This document shows positions 43,523-52,093 of a stretch of DNA of 64,000 nt, one piece after another (positions within the stretch are counted from its first letter, which is position 1; every line of letters begins with the position of its first letter). The stretch comes from Halomarina halobia. GTDB lineage: Archaea > Halobacteriota > Halobacteria > Halobacteriales > Haloarculaceae. Under the pieces are notes generated by a model that ran no database searches, was not told the DNA's origin, and worked only from the letters and a program-made list of their open reading frames with translations. The translations under genes were made by a program, and so were the position numbers. Where the stretch lies: the NCBI RefSeq assembly GCF_029338575.1, contig NZ_CP119992.1, forward strand, positions 1 to 64,000. Direction: 5' to 3'.

Positions 43523-43762
43523 CTATCGCCGGATGACGATGTGGTCCTTGACGGCCTGCACGGCGTTGACCGGCACGAGCAGGTTGCCCTGCTCGTCCTC
43601 CTCGAAGCCGATCTCGTGGACGTGGCCCTGGGGCTGCACGACGAGTTCGTTCAGCGCGCCCGTCTTCAGATCCATCGTGATGTTGTACAGCTGTCCCAGC
43701 TTCGCGCCATCGGAGCCGATGACGTCCTTGCCCGAGAGGTTCTCCGCCAGTATCTCTGCCAT
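43523..43762 (-). CDS. PRC-barrel domain protein
   Basis: A 79-residue single PRC-barrel: LSGKDVIGSDGAKLGQLYNI, then a beta-rich half ending AVQAVKDHIVIRR. PRC barrels are RNA/protein-binding modules, also found in RimM-type ribosome maturation factors, which suits its partner NOB1. ATG 43762 (MAEILAENL) is chosen over 43870 since the TATA box ATATAAA at 43787-43793 lies 28 bases above it, predicting a leaderless transcript for the PRC-NOB1 operon. Confidence 0.88.
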   Translation of the reverse strand: MAEILAENLSGKDVIGSDGAKLGQLYNITMDLKTGALNELVVQPQGHVHEIGFEEDEQGNLLVPVNAVQAVKDHIVIRR

Positions 43763-43786
43763 CACCGCACCGTTCCCGTCGATACG

Positions 43787-43793
43787 ATATAAA
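43787..43793 (-). promoter_or_regulatory. TATA box of the PRC-NOB1 operon
   Basis: TTTATAT on the minus strand, centred 28 bases above ATG 43762; decides that start over the upstream in-frame ATG at 43870. Confidence 0.6.
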
Positions 43794-43901
43794 CTCGGTG
43801 GAGGTGTCGGACGCGCGTCGTCTCCCGTCGCACCTGCACTAACCTGTCCTTGCGGACCGTATCGTGACATTAATTAAGTACCTATAGCCGTCTCTGACGG
43901 T

Positions 43902-44474
43902 ATGGATCGACGAACACTACTCAGGCGCGGACTGGTGGTCGCGTCCGTCGGCGTCGCCGGGTGCCTCGGCGACGAGGGCGAGGACGGGAACGGCTCGCAG
44001 TCCGGCGGAAACGGGACGAACGGAACGAACGCGACCGACGACGGGAACGCGACTGGCGACGGAAACGCGACCGACGGCACGGGGGCGGAGAACGAGACGG
44101 GGAACGGATCGGCCGATAACGGGACCGAGAACGGAACCGGAAACGAGTCGACCGGGAACGAGACGGGGTCCGGAGCCGACTCCCCCGCCGTGGTGGTGAC
44201 CGTCGGGCCGGGCGACGAACTGCGGTTCGACCCCGAGTCGGTCGAGATCGAGGCCGGCGACGCCGTCCGCTGGCGCTGGGAGGACGACGGTCACAACGTG
44301 AAGCCGACCGCACAGCCCGACGGCGCGGAGTGGACCGGGACGCCGGGCGACGACTCGAAGCTCTACGACACGGGGTTCGAGTACACCCACACGTTCGACG
44401 TCGCGGGCGAGTACGAGTACGTCTGCATCCCGCACCAGTCCGCGGGGATGCGCGGGTCACTGACGGTGCGCTGA
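43902..44474 (+). CDS. Halocyanin-like blue copper lipoprotein
   Basis: A 190-residue secreted electron carrier. The N-terminus has RRTLLRRGLVVASVG with a lipobox ending VAGC (Cys21), then a 70-residue Asn/Gly/Thr spacer rich in N-X-T sequons. The cupredoxin domain (about 98-190) has the type 1 copper ligands: His in DDGHNVKP, Cys and His in YVCIPHQ, and Met in AGMRGSLTV. It shuttles electrons at the outer membrane face. A TATA-like TTAATTAAG at 43870-43878 lies about 28 bases above ATG 43902, giving a leaderless message. It is inserted between the NOB1-PRC pair and aIF5B. Confidence 0.92.
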   Translation: MDRRTLLRRGLVVASVGVAGCLGDEGEDGNGSQSGGNGTNGTNATDDGNATGDGNATDGTGAENETGNGSADNGTENGTGNESTGNETGSGADSPAVVVTVGPGDELRFDPESVEIEAGDAVRWRWEDDGHNVKPTAQPDGAEWTGTPGDDSKLYDTGFEYTHTFDVAGEYEYVCIPHQSAGMRGSLTVR

Positions 44475-44539
44475 GCCGGACCGCTTCTGAAAGACTTAAC
44501 CGGAGCGACGAGGTGTAGCTATACAAGGGGTCTCTCTTT

Positions 44540-46360
44540 ATGTCTGACACGGACACCACCACCGGCCCGAACGCCGACGGCGAGGGTAGCGGTCTCAGGA
44601 CGCCGATAGTGGCGGTACTGGGCCACGTCGATCACGGCAAGACCAGCCTCCTGGACAAGATACGCGGGTCGGCCGTCATCGAGGGCGAGGCGGGCGCGAT
44701 CACCCAGCACATCGGCGCGACGGCGGTCCCCCTCGACGTCATCTCCGAGCTCGCGGGCAGCCTCATCGACCCCTCCGACTTCGACCTGCCCGGCCTGCTG
44801 TTCATCGACACGCCCGGGCACCACTCGTTCTCGACGCTGCGCGCCCGCGGCGGGGCGCTCGCCGACATCGCCGTGCTCGTCGTGGACGTGAACGACGGCT
44901 TCCAGCCCCAGACGCTCGAGGCGCTCGACATCCTGAAGCGCACCCAGACGCCGTTCGTCGTCGCCGCCAACAAGATCGACACGACGCCCGGGTGGAACCC
45001 CCAGGAGGACGCGCCGACGCTCCGGACGATCGACGCCCAGAGCGACCGAGCGGAGAACACGCTCAACCAGCGGCTCTACGAGATCATCGGCGAACTGAGC
45101 GAGAACGGTTTCTCCGCCGACATGTACTGGCGCGTGCAGGACTTCCGCGGGAACATCGGCGTCGTCCCCGTCAGCGCGCTGACGGGCGAGGGCGTCCCGG
45201 ACCTGCTCACCGTCCTGATGGGTCTGTCCCAGCGCTACATGAAGGAGGACATGGAGGTGAACCTCTCCGGGCCCGGGGCCGGGACGGTCCTCGAGGTCAA
45301 GGAGGAGCGCGGGTTCGGGACGACCCTCGACGTCGTGCTCTACGACGGGGTCGTCCGCACCGACGACACCATCGTCGTCGGGGGGAAGAACGAACCCATC
45401 GTCACCGAGGTGCGCGCGCTGCTGCAACCGCGCCCGCTCGCGGAGATCCGCACCGAGAAGCGCTTCGAGCAGGTGGAGGAGGTGACGGCGGCGGCGGGCG
45501 TGAAGATCGCCGCGCCCGACCTCGACGACGCCATCGCGGGCGCGCCCGTCAGGGTCGCTCGCGGTCGGCCGGTCGAGGAGGTCGTCGCGGCGGTCGAGGC
45601 CGAACTCGCCGAGATCGAGGTGGACACCGCCGAGAACGGCATCGTCGTCAAGGCGGACACGCTCGGCTCGCTCGAGGCGATCGCGAACGCGCTCGAGGAG
45701 GCGGAGGTGCCCATCGTCCGCGCCGAGGTCGGCGACGTGGCCCCCCGAGACGTGGCCGTCGCGAGCACCGCCGACGACCCGAAACACGAGGTCATCCTCG
45801 CGTTCAACGTCGACGTGCTACCGGACGCCGAACAACAGGCGCGGGAGCGGGACATCAGGGTGTTCGAGGACGACGTCATCTACCAGCTGGTCGACGAGTA
45901 CGAGGAGTTCGTCGCGGAGATCGAGCGCGCCCAGCAGACCGCGGTGATGGACAAGATCTCTCGCCCCTGCCGGTTCCGCGTCCTCGAGGATCACGTCTTC
46001 CGACAGAGCAACCCGGCCGTCGTCGGCGTCGAGGTCGCCTCCGGGACGCTCCGGCGCAACTCGCCGGTCGTCGCCTTTCAGGGGAACACCCCGCGTCGCG
46101 TGGGCGTCCTCAAGAGCCTGCAGGCCCAGGGCGAGGACGTCGACGAGGCGCGCAGCGGCGAACAGGTCGCCGCCGCCATCGACGGCCCCACGGTCGGCCG
46201 ACAGATCGACGAGGGCGACGAACTCTGGACGGAACTCCCCGAGAAACACGCGAAGATCCTCGAGCAGGAACTGATTTCGGACATCCCGGCCGACGAGCGC
46301 GAGGCGCTCAGCCAGTACCTGGAGCGACGTCGCAAGGTCGATCCCTTCTGGGGGAAGTGA
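44540..46360 (+). CDS. infB: Translation initiation factor aIF5B (IF-2 type)
   Basis: A GTPase that promotes ribosomal subunit joining and initiator tRNA placement. The 606-residue protein lacks the long eukaryal N-terminal extension, as in other archaea. Motifs: G1 GHVDHGKTSLLDKI (28-41), G3 DTPGHHSF (about 91-98), G4 ANKIDTTPGW (about 144-153) and G5 SALTGEG (about 213-219). Domains II-IV follow, with the C-terminal barrel ending LSQYLERRRKVDPFWGK. It lies 66 bases below the halocyanin gene and may have its own promoter in that gap. Confidence 0.97.
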   Translation: MSDTDTTTGPNADGEGSGLRTPIVAVLGHVDHGKTSLLDKIRGSAVIEGEAGAITQHIGATAVPLDVISELAGSLIDPSDFDLPGLLFIDTPGHHSFSTLRARGGALADIAVLVVDVNDGFQPQTLEALDILKRTQTPFVVAANKIDTTPGWNPQEDAPTLRTIDAQSDRAENTLNQRLYEIIGELSENGFSADMYWRVQDFRGNIGVVPVSALTGEGVPDLLTVLMGLSQRYMKEDMEVNLSGPGAGTVLEVKEERGFGTTLDVVLYDGVVRTDDTIVVGGKNEPIVTEVRALLQPRPLAEIRTEKRFEQVEEVTAAAGVKIAAPDLDDAIAGAPVRVARGRPVEEVVAAVEAELAEIEVDTAENGIVVKADTLGSLEAIANALEEAEVPIVRAEVGDVAPRDVAVASTADDPKHEVILAFNVDVLPDAEQQARERDIRVFEDDVIYQLVDEYEEFVAEIERAQQTAVMDKISRPCRFRVLEDHVFRQSNPAVVGVEVASGTLRRNSPVVAFQGNTPRRVGVLKSLQAQGEDVDEARSGEQVAAAIDGPTVGRQIDEGDELWTELPEKHAKILEQELISDIPADEREALSQYLERRRKVDPFWGK

Positions 46361-46445
46361 CCCCCGTCCGTCGGCGACCGACCCACCCCAGCCCGACGAT
46401 CCTCCACCGTCCTTTCAGACAGGAGACGAGAGACGAAATTAAAGT

Positions 46446-46476
46446 GCGCCGGTAATAACTATTAATTAGCCGGCGC
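46446..46476. promoter_or_regulatory. Inverted repeat enclosing a TATA element
   Basis: GCGCCGG (46446-46452) and CCGGCGC (46470-46476) flank AT-rich DNA including ATTAATTA, which lies about 28 bases above ATG 46494. A protein bound to both arms would cover the TATA box, so it may be an operator; a hairpin terminator for infB is the alternative, though no T-run follows. Confidence 0.4.
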
Positions 46477-46493
46477 TCGTCCGTCCTAGTGCC

Positions 46494-46682
46494 ATGACCG
46501 AGAGCGCCGCGGTTCACTGTCGGTACGACGCACTGCTCGCAGCGGTCGCGGTCGCGCTCGCAGTCGGCGGCCTCGTCGGGTTCGCGTTCGCGATTCCGGT
46601 CGCGGTCGGCCTCGCGATCGGGAGCGTCCCGGCGACCGGTCTCGTCGGATACGCCCTGTTCGTCGACCCCCCTCGCGAGTGA
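46494..46682 (+). CDS. Small two-helix membrane protein
   Basis: A 62-residue protein: a short polar start (MTESAAVHCRYD), then two hydrophobic helices at about 13-35 and 38-56 and the tail FVDPPRE. The TATA element 28 bases upstream fits a leaderless transcript. The next gene, an AEC transporter, begins 46 bases downstream and may be in the same transcript. Family not recognised. Confidence 0.58.
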   Translation: MTESAAVHCRYDALLAAVAVALAVGGLVGFAFAIPVAVGLAIGSVPATGLVGYALFVDPPRE

Positions 46683-46727
46683 GCGTCGAACACAACGCTT
46701 GTACTCCCCGCCTCCGACGGACGCGCT

Positions 46728-47678
46728 GTGGCGCTCGTCTCGATTTTCGCGTCGGCCATCGCCCCCGTCATCGCCATCGGCGCGGTCGGCTATCTCCTCG
46801 GTCGCACGCAACGTCTCGACGTCGGTCCGCTCAACACCGTCGTCGTCTACGTCTTCGCCCCCGCGCTCGTCTTCCACAGCCTCGCCACGACGACGCTCGA
46901 CGGCGCGACGATCGCGAAACTCACGGTCGGGGTGACCGCGTTCATCCTCGTCATGATCGCGATCGCCGCGGCGGTCGGTCGGTTCGCCGCCGACGGCGAA
47001 CCGCTGTTCAGCGCCTTCGTACTGACGAGCGCCTTCGCTAACTGCGGCAACTTCGGCATTCCGCTGTCGACGTTCGCGTTCGGTGCCGTCGGGCGGAGTA
47101 CCGCCGTGCTCTTCACCGCGGTCCAGAGCGTCATCGTGTACACCCTCGGCGTCTACATCGCCGCGCGTAGCGGCGGCGGCAACCCGCTACGCGGGGTTCG
47201 GCAGGTGTTCGGTATCCCGCTCGTCTACGCCGTGTTCGCCGCCATCGGGCTGCGCTGGCTGGGCGTCCTCCCGCCCGCGGACAGCAGCGCGATGCAGACG
47301 CTGAAGCTCGTCGGCGACAGCGCGATCCCGCTCATGCTCCTCATGCTCGGCGTCGAACTCACCGGGACCGACGTGCGGGCGGCGCTCGGGAGCGTGAGCG
47401 CCGTCAACGGGCTGAAACTGCTCGTCGCTCCGGTCGTCGCCGTCGTCATCGTCCTCGCGCTCGCCCCGGCGAACGCGACCGCGGCGAGGGTGTTCGTCCT
47501 CGAGTGCGCGACGCCGGTGGCGGTCACGCCGCTCATCCTGCTCATCGAGTTCGGCCCGGAGGCGGAGGGACTGTCGGGTGCGGAGTTCGTCAGCGCGGCC
47601 GTGCTCACCTCGACGCTCCTCAGCACGGTGACGCTGACGGCACTCATCGCGCTCCTGCAATCGGGAGTGATCGTGTGA
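46728..47678 (+). CDS. AEC family transporter (auxin efflux carrier type)
   Basis: A 316-residue membrane transporter with about ten helices in two five-helix halves, each broken by a polar crossover: FANCGNFGIPLSTFAFG (about 104-120) and the second half TPVAVTPLILLIEF near 260. AEC carriers export organic acids or amino-acid-like anions; the substrate here is unknown. GTG 46728 places the first helix directly at the N-terminus (ALVSIFASAIAPVIAI), as in the family. Convergent with the DUF5811-like gene, 32 bases between stops. Confidence 0.88.
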   Translation: MALVSIFASAIAPVIAIGAVGYLLGRTQRLDVGPLNTVVVYVFAPALVFHSLATTTLDGATIAKLTVGVTAFILVMIAIAAAVGRFAADGEPLFSAFVLTSAFANCGNFGIPLSTFAFGAVGRSTAVLFTAVQSVIVYTLGVYIAARSGGGNPLRGVRQVFGIPLVYAVFAAIGLRWLGVLPPADSSAMQTLKLVGDSAIPLMLLMLGVELTGTDVRAALGSVSAVNGLKLLVAPVVAVVIVLALAPANATAARVFVLECATPVAVTPLILLIEFGPEAEGLSGAEFVSAAVLTSTLLSTVTLTALIALLQSGVIV

Positions 47679-47710
47679 GGAACGTGATCGAACGCGTCGC
47701 GTTCGCTGCC

Positions 47711-48043
47711 CTATCCGGCCGTCGGCGCGACGTCGTCCACCGCGTGCTTCACCTGGATGGCCGCCCCGGCGGCGAGCTCGTGGATCAGGGCGACGCGCTC
47801 CTCTTCGGTCGCGTCCGTGGGAACGCCGGTCGAGACGACGCGCCCCACGGGCGGCTGGACCGCGACGGTCGCCTCGGGGCCGGAGAGCCCCTCCCGGAGC
47901 TCCGAGCCGACCGCGAACTCGTCGGGCAGGAGGGCGCGCACGCTCTCCGTCATCGCGGTGAGGTCCGCGCGCAGCGTTTCGACCTGCTCCGGCGTGAAGT
48001 CGGCCTCCGTCGGATTGCCCGCGTAGGGTGAGTTACCGTGCAT
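47711..48043 (-). CDS. DUF5811-like small haloarchaeal protein
   Basis: A 110-residue acidic soluble protein starting MHGNSPYAGNPTEADFTPEQ, with a helix TLRADLTAMTESVRALLPDE, a beta part (TVAVQPPVGRVVSTGV) and a final helix ERVALIHELAAGAAIQVKHA. I associate this pattern with DUF5811, which is often beside pyruvoyl arginine decarboxylase, as here (41 bases downstream of pdaD on the same strand). ATG 48043 is chosen because upstream codons are not protein-like. Function unknown; a link to polyamine metabolism is only positional. Confidence 0.7.
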   Translation of the reverse strand: MHGNSPYAGNPTEADFTPEQVETLRADLTAMTESVRALLPDEFAVGSELREGLSGPEATVAVQPPVGRVVSTGVPTDATEEERVALIHELAAGAAIQVKHAVDDVAPTAG

Positions 48044-48084
48044 TCGCCCGACCCTGGGTGCGAGAGGATAAAAAGGGTGCGGGC

Positions 48085-48555
48085 TCAGAGCAGCGGGACG
48101 CTCTCGCCGTACACCGCGAGCGCCACGGCGGTCGTGTACCCCTCCGCGTCGGCGTCGGCGGTGACGAGTTCGCGCCCCTCGTCGACGAACGCCCAGTCCC
48201 GGAGTGCCCGCCCGGCGGCAAGCCCCTCCTCCAGTCGCGCTCGTACGGTCGCCGCGTCGCTTCCGGCGGCCTCGTAGAAGATCCCGCGGCCGCTCGCCTC
48301 GGTCGTCCACGCGAGGCCCGCGACGGCCGTCCCCTCGGCGACCGTCGCGCGCGCCTCGACCACGGTCAGGCGCTCGCCCGCCGGTCCCAGATCGGGGGCG
48401 GTGCCGACGCGCTCTACGTGCGCGCCGGCGGGGATGACCGACGACACGCTCACGAGGTTGTAGTTGTGGATCCCCGCCTCCGCCAGCGCGGCGTCGTACG
48501 ACGCCATCCGCGTGGGGCCGCTCGCCGCGCCGCGCACCACTCGAATCAGTCCCAT
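48085..48555 (-). CDS. pdaD: Pyruvoyl-dependent arginine decarboxylase
   Basis: Makes agmatine from arginine. The 156-residue proenzyme contains HNYNLVSVSSVIPAGAHV (about 30-47); family members cut themselves between the two serines of the S-S-x-I-P motif, turning the second into the pyruvoyl cofactor. The later GIFYEAAGSDA (about 90-100) and the glutamate pattern match the family. Agmatine is needed in archaea for agmatidine in tRNA-Ile2 and for polyamines. Start ATG 48555 (MGLIRVVRGA). Leads the DUF5811-like gene on the same strand. Confidence 0.92.
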   Translation of the reverse strand: MGLIRVVRGAASGPTRMASYDAALAEAGIHNYNLVSVSSVIPAGAHVERVGTAPDLGPAGERLTVVEARATVAEGTAVAGLAWTTEASGRGIFYEAAGSDAATVRARLEEGLAAGRALRDWAFVDEGRELVTADADAEGYTTAVALAVYGESVPLL

Positions 48556-48963
48556 TACCGGTACGAGGGGGAGCGCGCGAAAAGCGGTTGCGCTTCGCGG
48601 GGACGTTCGACGGGGGCGCTCACCGACCGCGAGAGGCGCGGGGAGCGTGGTACCCGGCTTTGGCGAACGGGCGACGCCGCGGGCGAGATCCGGTTCGCGG
48701 GGCGTGGGGTCGCACAACCGCAGACGCCCCGCGGCGACTCTCAGGTCACACGGACGCTGGTCCCGCTCTCGGATATAAAGGTACGGACGACTGACCTCAT
48801 CACTACCGCCGACGCCAGCGCGCTGTACCGCGAGCGAACGCAGTGAGCGAGCGGACCGAGGAGCGACCAGAGGGAGCGACGAGGGTTTTGATCCAGCTTT
48901 TCCCAGGGAGCCGCGGCCGACCGCGAAGCGGGTCGGCCGTCAGCGACCGCAGGAAAAGGTGGT
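48556..48963. other. 408-base gap with palindromes and an orphan TATA box
   Basis: No protein gene is supported. The part near pdaD may hold its promoter (CGCTTTT, minus strand, near 48580). A good TATA sequence, GATATAAAG, stands at 48774-48782 with no start codon at a fitting distance on either strand. The half near PAN has a palindrome at 48914-48939 and the hairpin-like repeat at 48830-48853 (CGAGCGAACG and related GAGCGAG words), resembling words in the 41.2-41.8 kb element. Confidence 0.5.
48914..48939. repeat. 26-base near-perfect palindrome
   Basis: CGGCCGACC-GC, loop GAA, GC-GGGTCGGCCG; one bulged G. Lies 25 bases past the stop of PAN and could fold in its 3' end. The GCGAAGC apex is shared with the hairpin at 41757-41779. 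Confidence 0.5.
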
Positions 48964-50181
48964 TCAGTAGAAGGCGACCGGCGTCCCGGGTGAGTCGTCC
49001 TCGTCGGTGATCTTCGCGCGGGCGTCCTCGAAGTCCCGCATGGTGACGGTGGTGCGGTCGTCGCGGATGGCGAACATGCCCGCCTCGGTGACGAGGCTGG
49101 CGAGGTCGGCACCGCTGAGCCCCTCGGTGCGCTCCGCGAGCGCGTCGAAGTCCACGTCGTCTACGTCCATCCCCTCGGCGTGGATCTCGAGGATCCGCCT
49201 CCGTCCCTCGTGCGCGGGTTCCGGCACCTCGATGAGTCGGTCGAAGCGGCCGGGGCGGAGGATGGCGCGGTCGAGCATGTCGAAGCGGTTGGTCGCCGCG
49301 ATGATGCGGATCTCGCCGCGTTCGTCGAAGCCGTCCATCTCCGAGAGCAGTTGCATCATGGTGCGCTGGACCTCGGCGTCGCCGCTGGTCTTCGAGTCGG
49401 TCCGCTTCGACGCGATCGCGTCGATCTCGTCGATGAAGATCACCGCCGGTTCGCGCTCGCTCGCCAACTGGAAGAGGTCGCGGACGAGCCGGGACCCCTC
49501 GCCGATGAACTTCTGGACGAGTTCGGAGCCGGCCATCTTGATGAACGTCGCGTCGGTCTCGTTGGCGACGGCCTTCGCGAGCATCGTCTTGCCCGTGCCG
49601 GGGGGACCGTGCAGGAGCACGCCCGCCGGCGGCTCGATCCCCACGGAGTCGAACTGTTCCGGGTTGAGCAGGGGCTCCTCGACGGCCTCGCGCACCTCGA
49701 GGATCTGCTCGTCGAGTCCGCCGATGTCCGCGTAGGTGACGTCGGGTCGCCCCGTGACCTCCATCGCCTGCGCGCGGGCGTCGGTCTCCTGTTCGAGGAT
49801 CCGCTGGATCGTGAACGAGTCGTTGATCGCGACGCGGTCGTCGATCTCGAGGTCGTCGCGCAGTCCCGGGGGGACGTCCGTCAACACCTCCTGGTTGTTC
49901 CCGTGCTGCTTGAGCACCACCTCGTCGTCCGCGATCTCCTCGACGGTGGCGATGTACCGCGCCGCCGACTTGAGCGCCTCGTTCTCCCGCTGGAGCTCGT
50001 CGACGTCGTCGCGGAGCGCGTCCCGTCGCGATCGGGCGTCGTCCAGTTGCGCTTCGAGCTGCTCGTTCACCGCCACGAGACGGCTGAAGTGATCCTGCAG
50101 CGCGTCCAGCCGCTCGGTCTGCGACATCTCGGGGCTGAGTTCGAGTTGGGGGCGATCCGGCAACGAGGGGCTGCGTGACAT
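48964..50181 (-). CDS. pan: Proteasome-activating nucleotidase (PAN)
   Basis: AAA+ unfoldase that feeds proteins to the 20S proteasome. The 405-residue protein has an N-terminal coiled coil (about 20-75; LDALQDHFSRLVAVNEQLEA), an OB domain, Walker A GPPGTGKT near 190, Walker B VIFIDEIDAI near 244 and the arginine finger region RPGRFDRLIEVP. ATG 50181 is favoured over 50202 since the TATA-like CTTTTAGC at 50207-50214 is about 30 bases above it. The protein ends VAFY, so tyrosine is the last, not the penultimate, residue; the usual HbYX gate-opening motif is altered. Confidence 0.95.
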   Translation of the reverse strand: MSRSPSLPDRPQLELSPEMSQTERLDALQDHFSRLVAVNEQLEAQLDDARSRRDALRDDVDELQRENEALKSAARYIATVEEIADDEVVLKQHGNNQEVLTDVPPGLRDDLEIDDRVAINDSFTIQRILEQETDARAQAMEVTGRPDVTYADIGGLDEQILEVREAVEEPLLNPEQFDSVGIEPPAGVLLHGPPGTGKTMLAKAVANETDATFIKMAGSELVQKFIGEGSRLVRDLFQLASEREPAVIFIDEIDAIASKRTDSKTSGDAEVQRTMMQLLSEMDGFDERGEIRIIAATNRFDMLDRAILRPGRFDRLIEVPEPAHEGRRRILEIHAEGMDVDDVDFDALAERTEGLSGADLASLVTEAGMFAIRDDRTTVTMRDFEDARAKITDEDDSPGTPVAFY

Positions 50182-50235
50182 AGGGGTATCGAACGTACGC
50201 ATCTGAGCTAAAAGTGACTTTGGGTCCCGTCAGCC

Positions 50236-52026
50236 TTACGTTATTCGAGCGAACTCCCCCAGGTACTCGTTGTACGTCTCCAGGGCTGTCTCGATGGGGG
50301 CACGACTGGACATGTCGACGCCCGCCCCCCGAAGGAGCGAGAGCGGATACTCCCGAGAACCGGAGCGCAGGAAGCGCAGGTAGTCCTCCGCGGCCGGTTC
50401 GCCCTCCTCGAGGATGCGATCCACCAGCGCCACGGCGGCGCTGATGCCCGTCGCGTACTGGTAGACGTAGAACGACTGGTAGAAGTGGGGGATGCGCATC
50501 CACTCGCGGGTGATGTGCTCGTCGACGCGCGCCGGCTCGTAGTAGGCGCGCTTCAGGTCGCCGTAGAGTCCGTCGAGGCGGTCGGGCGTGAGCGCCTCGC
50601 CCTCCTCGGCGAGCTCGTGAGCGGCGTGCTCGAACTCCGCGAACATCGTCTGGCGGAGCAGCGTCGAGCGGAACCGTTCGAGGTACTCGTCGAGGACGTG
50701 CCGGCGGAAGTGCTCGTCGTCGACGGTCTCGAGCAGGTGGTGGGTCAGCAGCGCCTCGTTGACCGTGCTCGCCACCTCGGCGACGAAGATCTCGTAGCCG
50801 CTGTAGACGTACGGCTGCTCGTCGCTGGTGAGATCGGAGTGCAGCGAGTGGCCGAGTTCGTGCGCCAGCGTGAACATCGAGGCGATGTCGTCCTGGTAGT
50901 TGAGCAGGATGTACGGCTGGGAGTCGTAGGTCCCGCCGCTGTACGCCCCCGAGCGCTTGCCGCGGTTCTCGTAGACGTCGACCCAGCGCGACTCGAGGCC
51001 CTCCGCGAGCCGCTCCCGGTAGTCCTCGCCCAGCGGCGCGACGGCCTCGATCACGTGCTCCTTGGCCTCCTCGTATGGTACCTCGGGGCTCTCGCCCGCG
51101 GCGAGCGGGGCGTAGAGGTCCCACATCTCGAGTTCCTCCACGCCGAGTACCTCGCGCTTCAGCTCGGCGTGTCCGTGCAGCGTCCCGATGTTCTCGCGGA
51201 CGGCCTCGACGAGCGTGTCGTACACCTCGACGGGGACGTTCGGCCCGTCGAGGGCGGCCTCGCGCGCGGTGTCGTAGTTCCGCGCCCGGGCGAGCTTCAC
51301 GTCCGCCTTGACGCTGTTCTTGTAGGCCGCGCCGACCGCGTTACGGACCGTCTCCCACTCCCCGTAGAAGGACTCGTGGACCGTCCGGCGGAACTCGCGG
51401 TCCGGGTGCTTGAGCAGCTTCGTAAAGTTGCTCTGGGTGATCTCGACGGGCTCCCCGCCGGGGTCCTCGACGGTGGGGAACTCCATGTCGGCGTTCGTCA
51501 GCATCGTGTAGACCTCGCCCGCCGCGCCCGTCACCTCGCCGAGCTCCGCGAGGAGGTTCTCGACCTCCGTCGAGCGGGTGTGGGGCTTCATCCGGAGCAC
51601 GTCGTCGAAGTAGTGGTCGTACTCGGCGAGCGCCGGCTCCTCCTCCGCGTACGCCTCGATGGTTTCGCGGCTCTCGGCCTGGAGCTCCGGTTCGATGTAG
51701 CTCGCGGCGCTCTGGGCGTTCGAAACGAGCGACTGCGCCCGGGCGAACAGCGCCTGGTACTCCTGGTCGCGCGTGTCCTCGTCCGAGCGCATCCGGGCGT
51801 AGGCCGCCACGTTCGAGACGGTGCGCATCGTCCGCTCGTAGACGGAGAGCACCTCGCGGAGCGTGGCGGCGTCCTCCGTGGTCCGACCCTCGTAGGCCTC
51901 CAGGTCCTCGATGAGCTCCTCGGCCTCCTCGAAGGCCGCCTCCCACTCCTCGTCGCTCGCGAAGATATCGTCGAGATTCCACTTGTGCTCCTCGGCGACC
52001 TCGCCTCGATCGGGGACGGTACTCAT
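50236..52026 (-). CDS. pepF: Oligoendopeptidase F (M3 family)
   Basis: A cytoplasmic zinc peptidase that degrades oligopeptides, such as those released by the proteasome encoded partly next door (PAN). The 596-residue protein has the M3 active site MFTLAHELGHSLHSDL at about 380-395 (HExxH with His and Glu), a downstream glutamate region near 410-420 (YEIFVAEVASTVNEAL), and the usual helical N-terminal half. A TATA-like TCTTAATG lies about 26 bases above ATG 52026. Length is normal for PepF. Confidence 0.94.
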   Translation of the reverse strand: MSTVPDRGEVAEEHKWNLDDIFASDEEWEAAFEEAEELIEDLEAYEGRTTEDAATLREVLSVYERTMRTVSNVAAYARMRSDEDTRDQEYQALFARAQSLVSNAQSAASYIEPELQAESRETIEAYAEEEPALAEYDHYFDDVLRMKPHTRSTEVENLLAELGEVTGAAGEVYTMLTNADMEFPTVEDPGGEPVEITQSNFTKLLKHPDREFRRTVHESFYGEWETVRNAVGAAYKNSVKADVKLARARNYDTAREAALDGPNVPVEVYDTLVEAVRENIGTLHGHAELKREVLGVEELEMWDLYAPLAAGESPEVPYEEAKEHVIEAVAPLGEDYRERLAEGLESRWVDVYENRGKRSGAYSGGTYDSQPYILLNYQDDIASMFTLAHELGHSLHSDLTSDEQPYVYSGYEIFVAEVASTVNEALLTHHLLETVDDEHFRRHVLDEYLERFRSTLLRQTMFAEFEHAAHELAEEGEALTPDRLDGLYGDLKRAYYEPARVDEHITREWMRIPHFYQSFYVYQYATGISAAVALVDRILEEGEPAAEDYLRFLRSGSREYPLSLLRGAGVDMSSRAPIETALETYNEYLGEFARIT

Positions 52027-52093
52027 GGCCGTGCGTTAGTCCGTCTCGCATTAAGAACCTCGCCATTCGAACCGGTCCGCCGTCGGGCGGACG

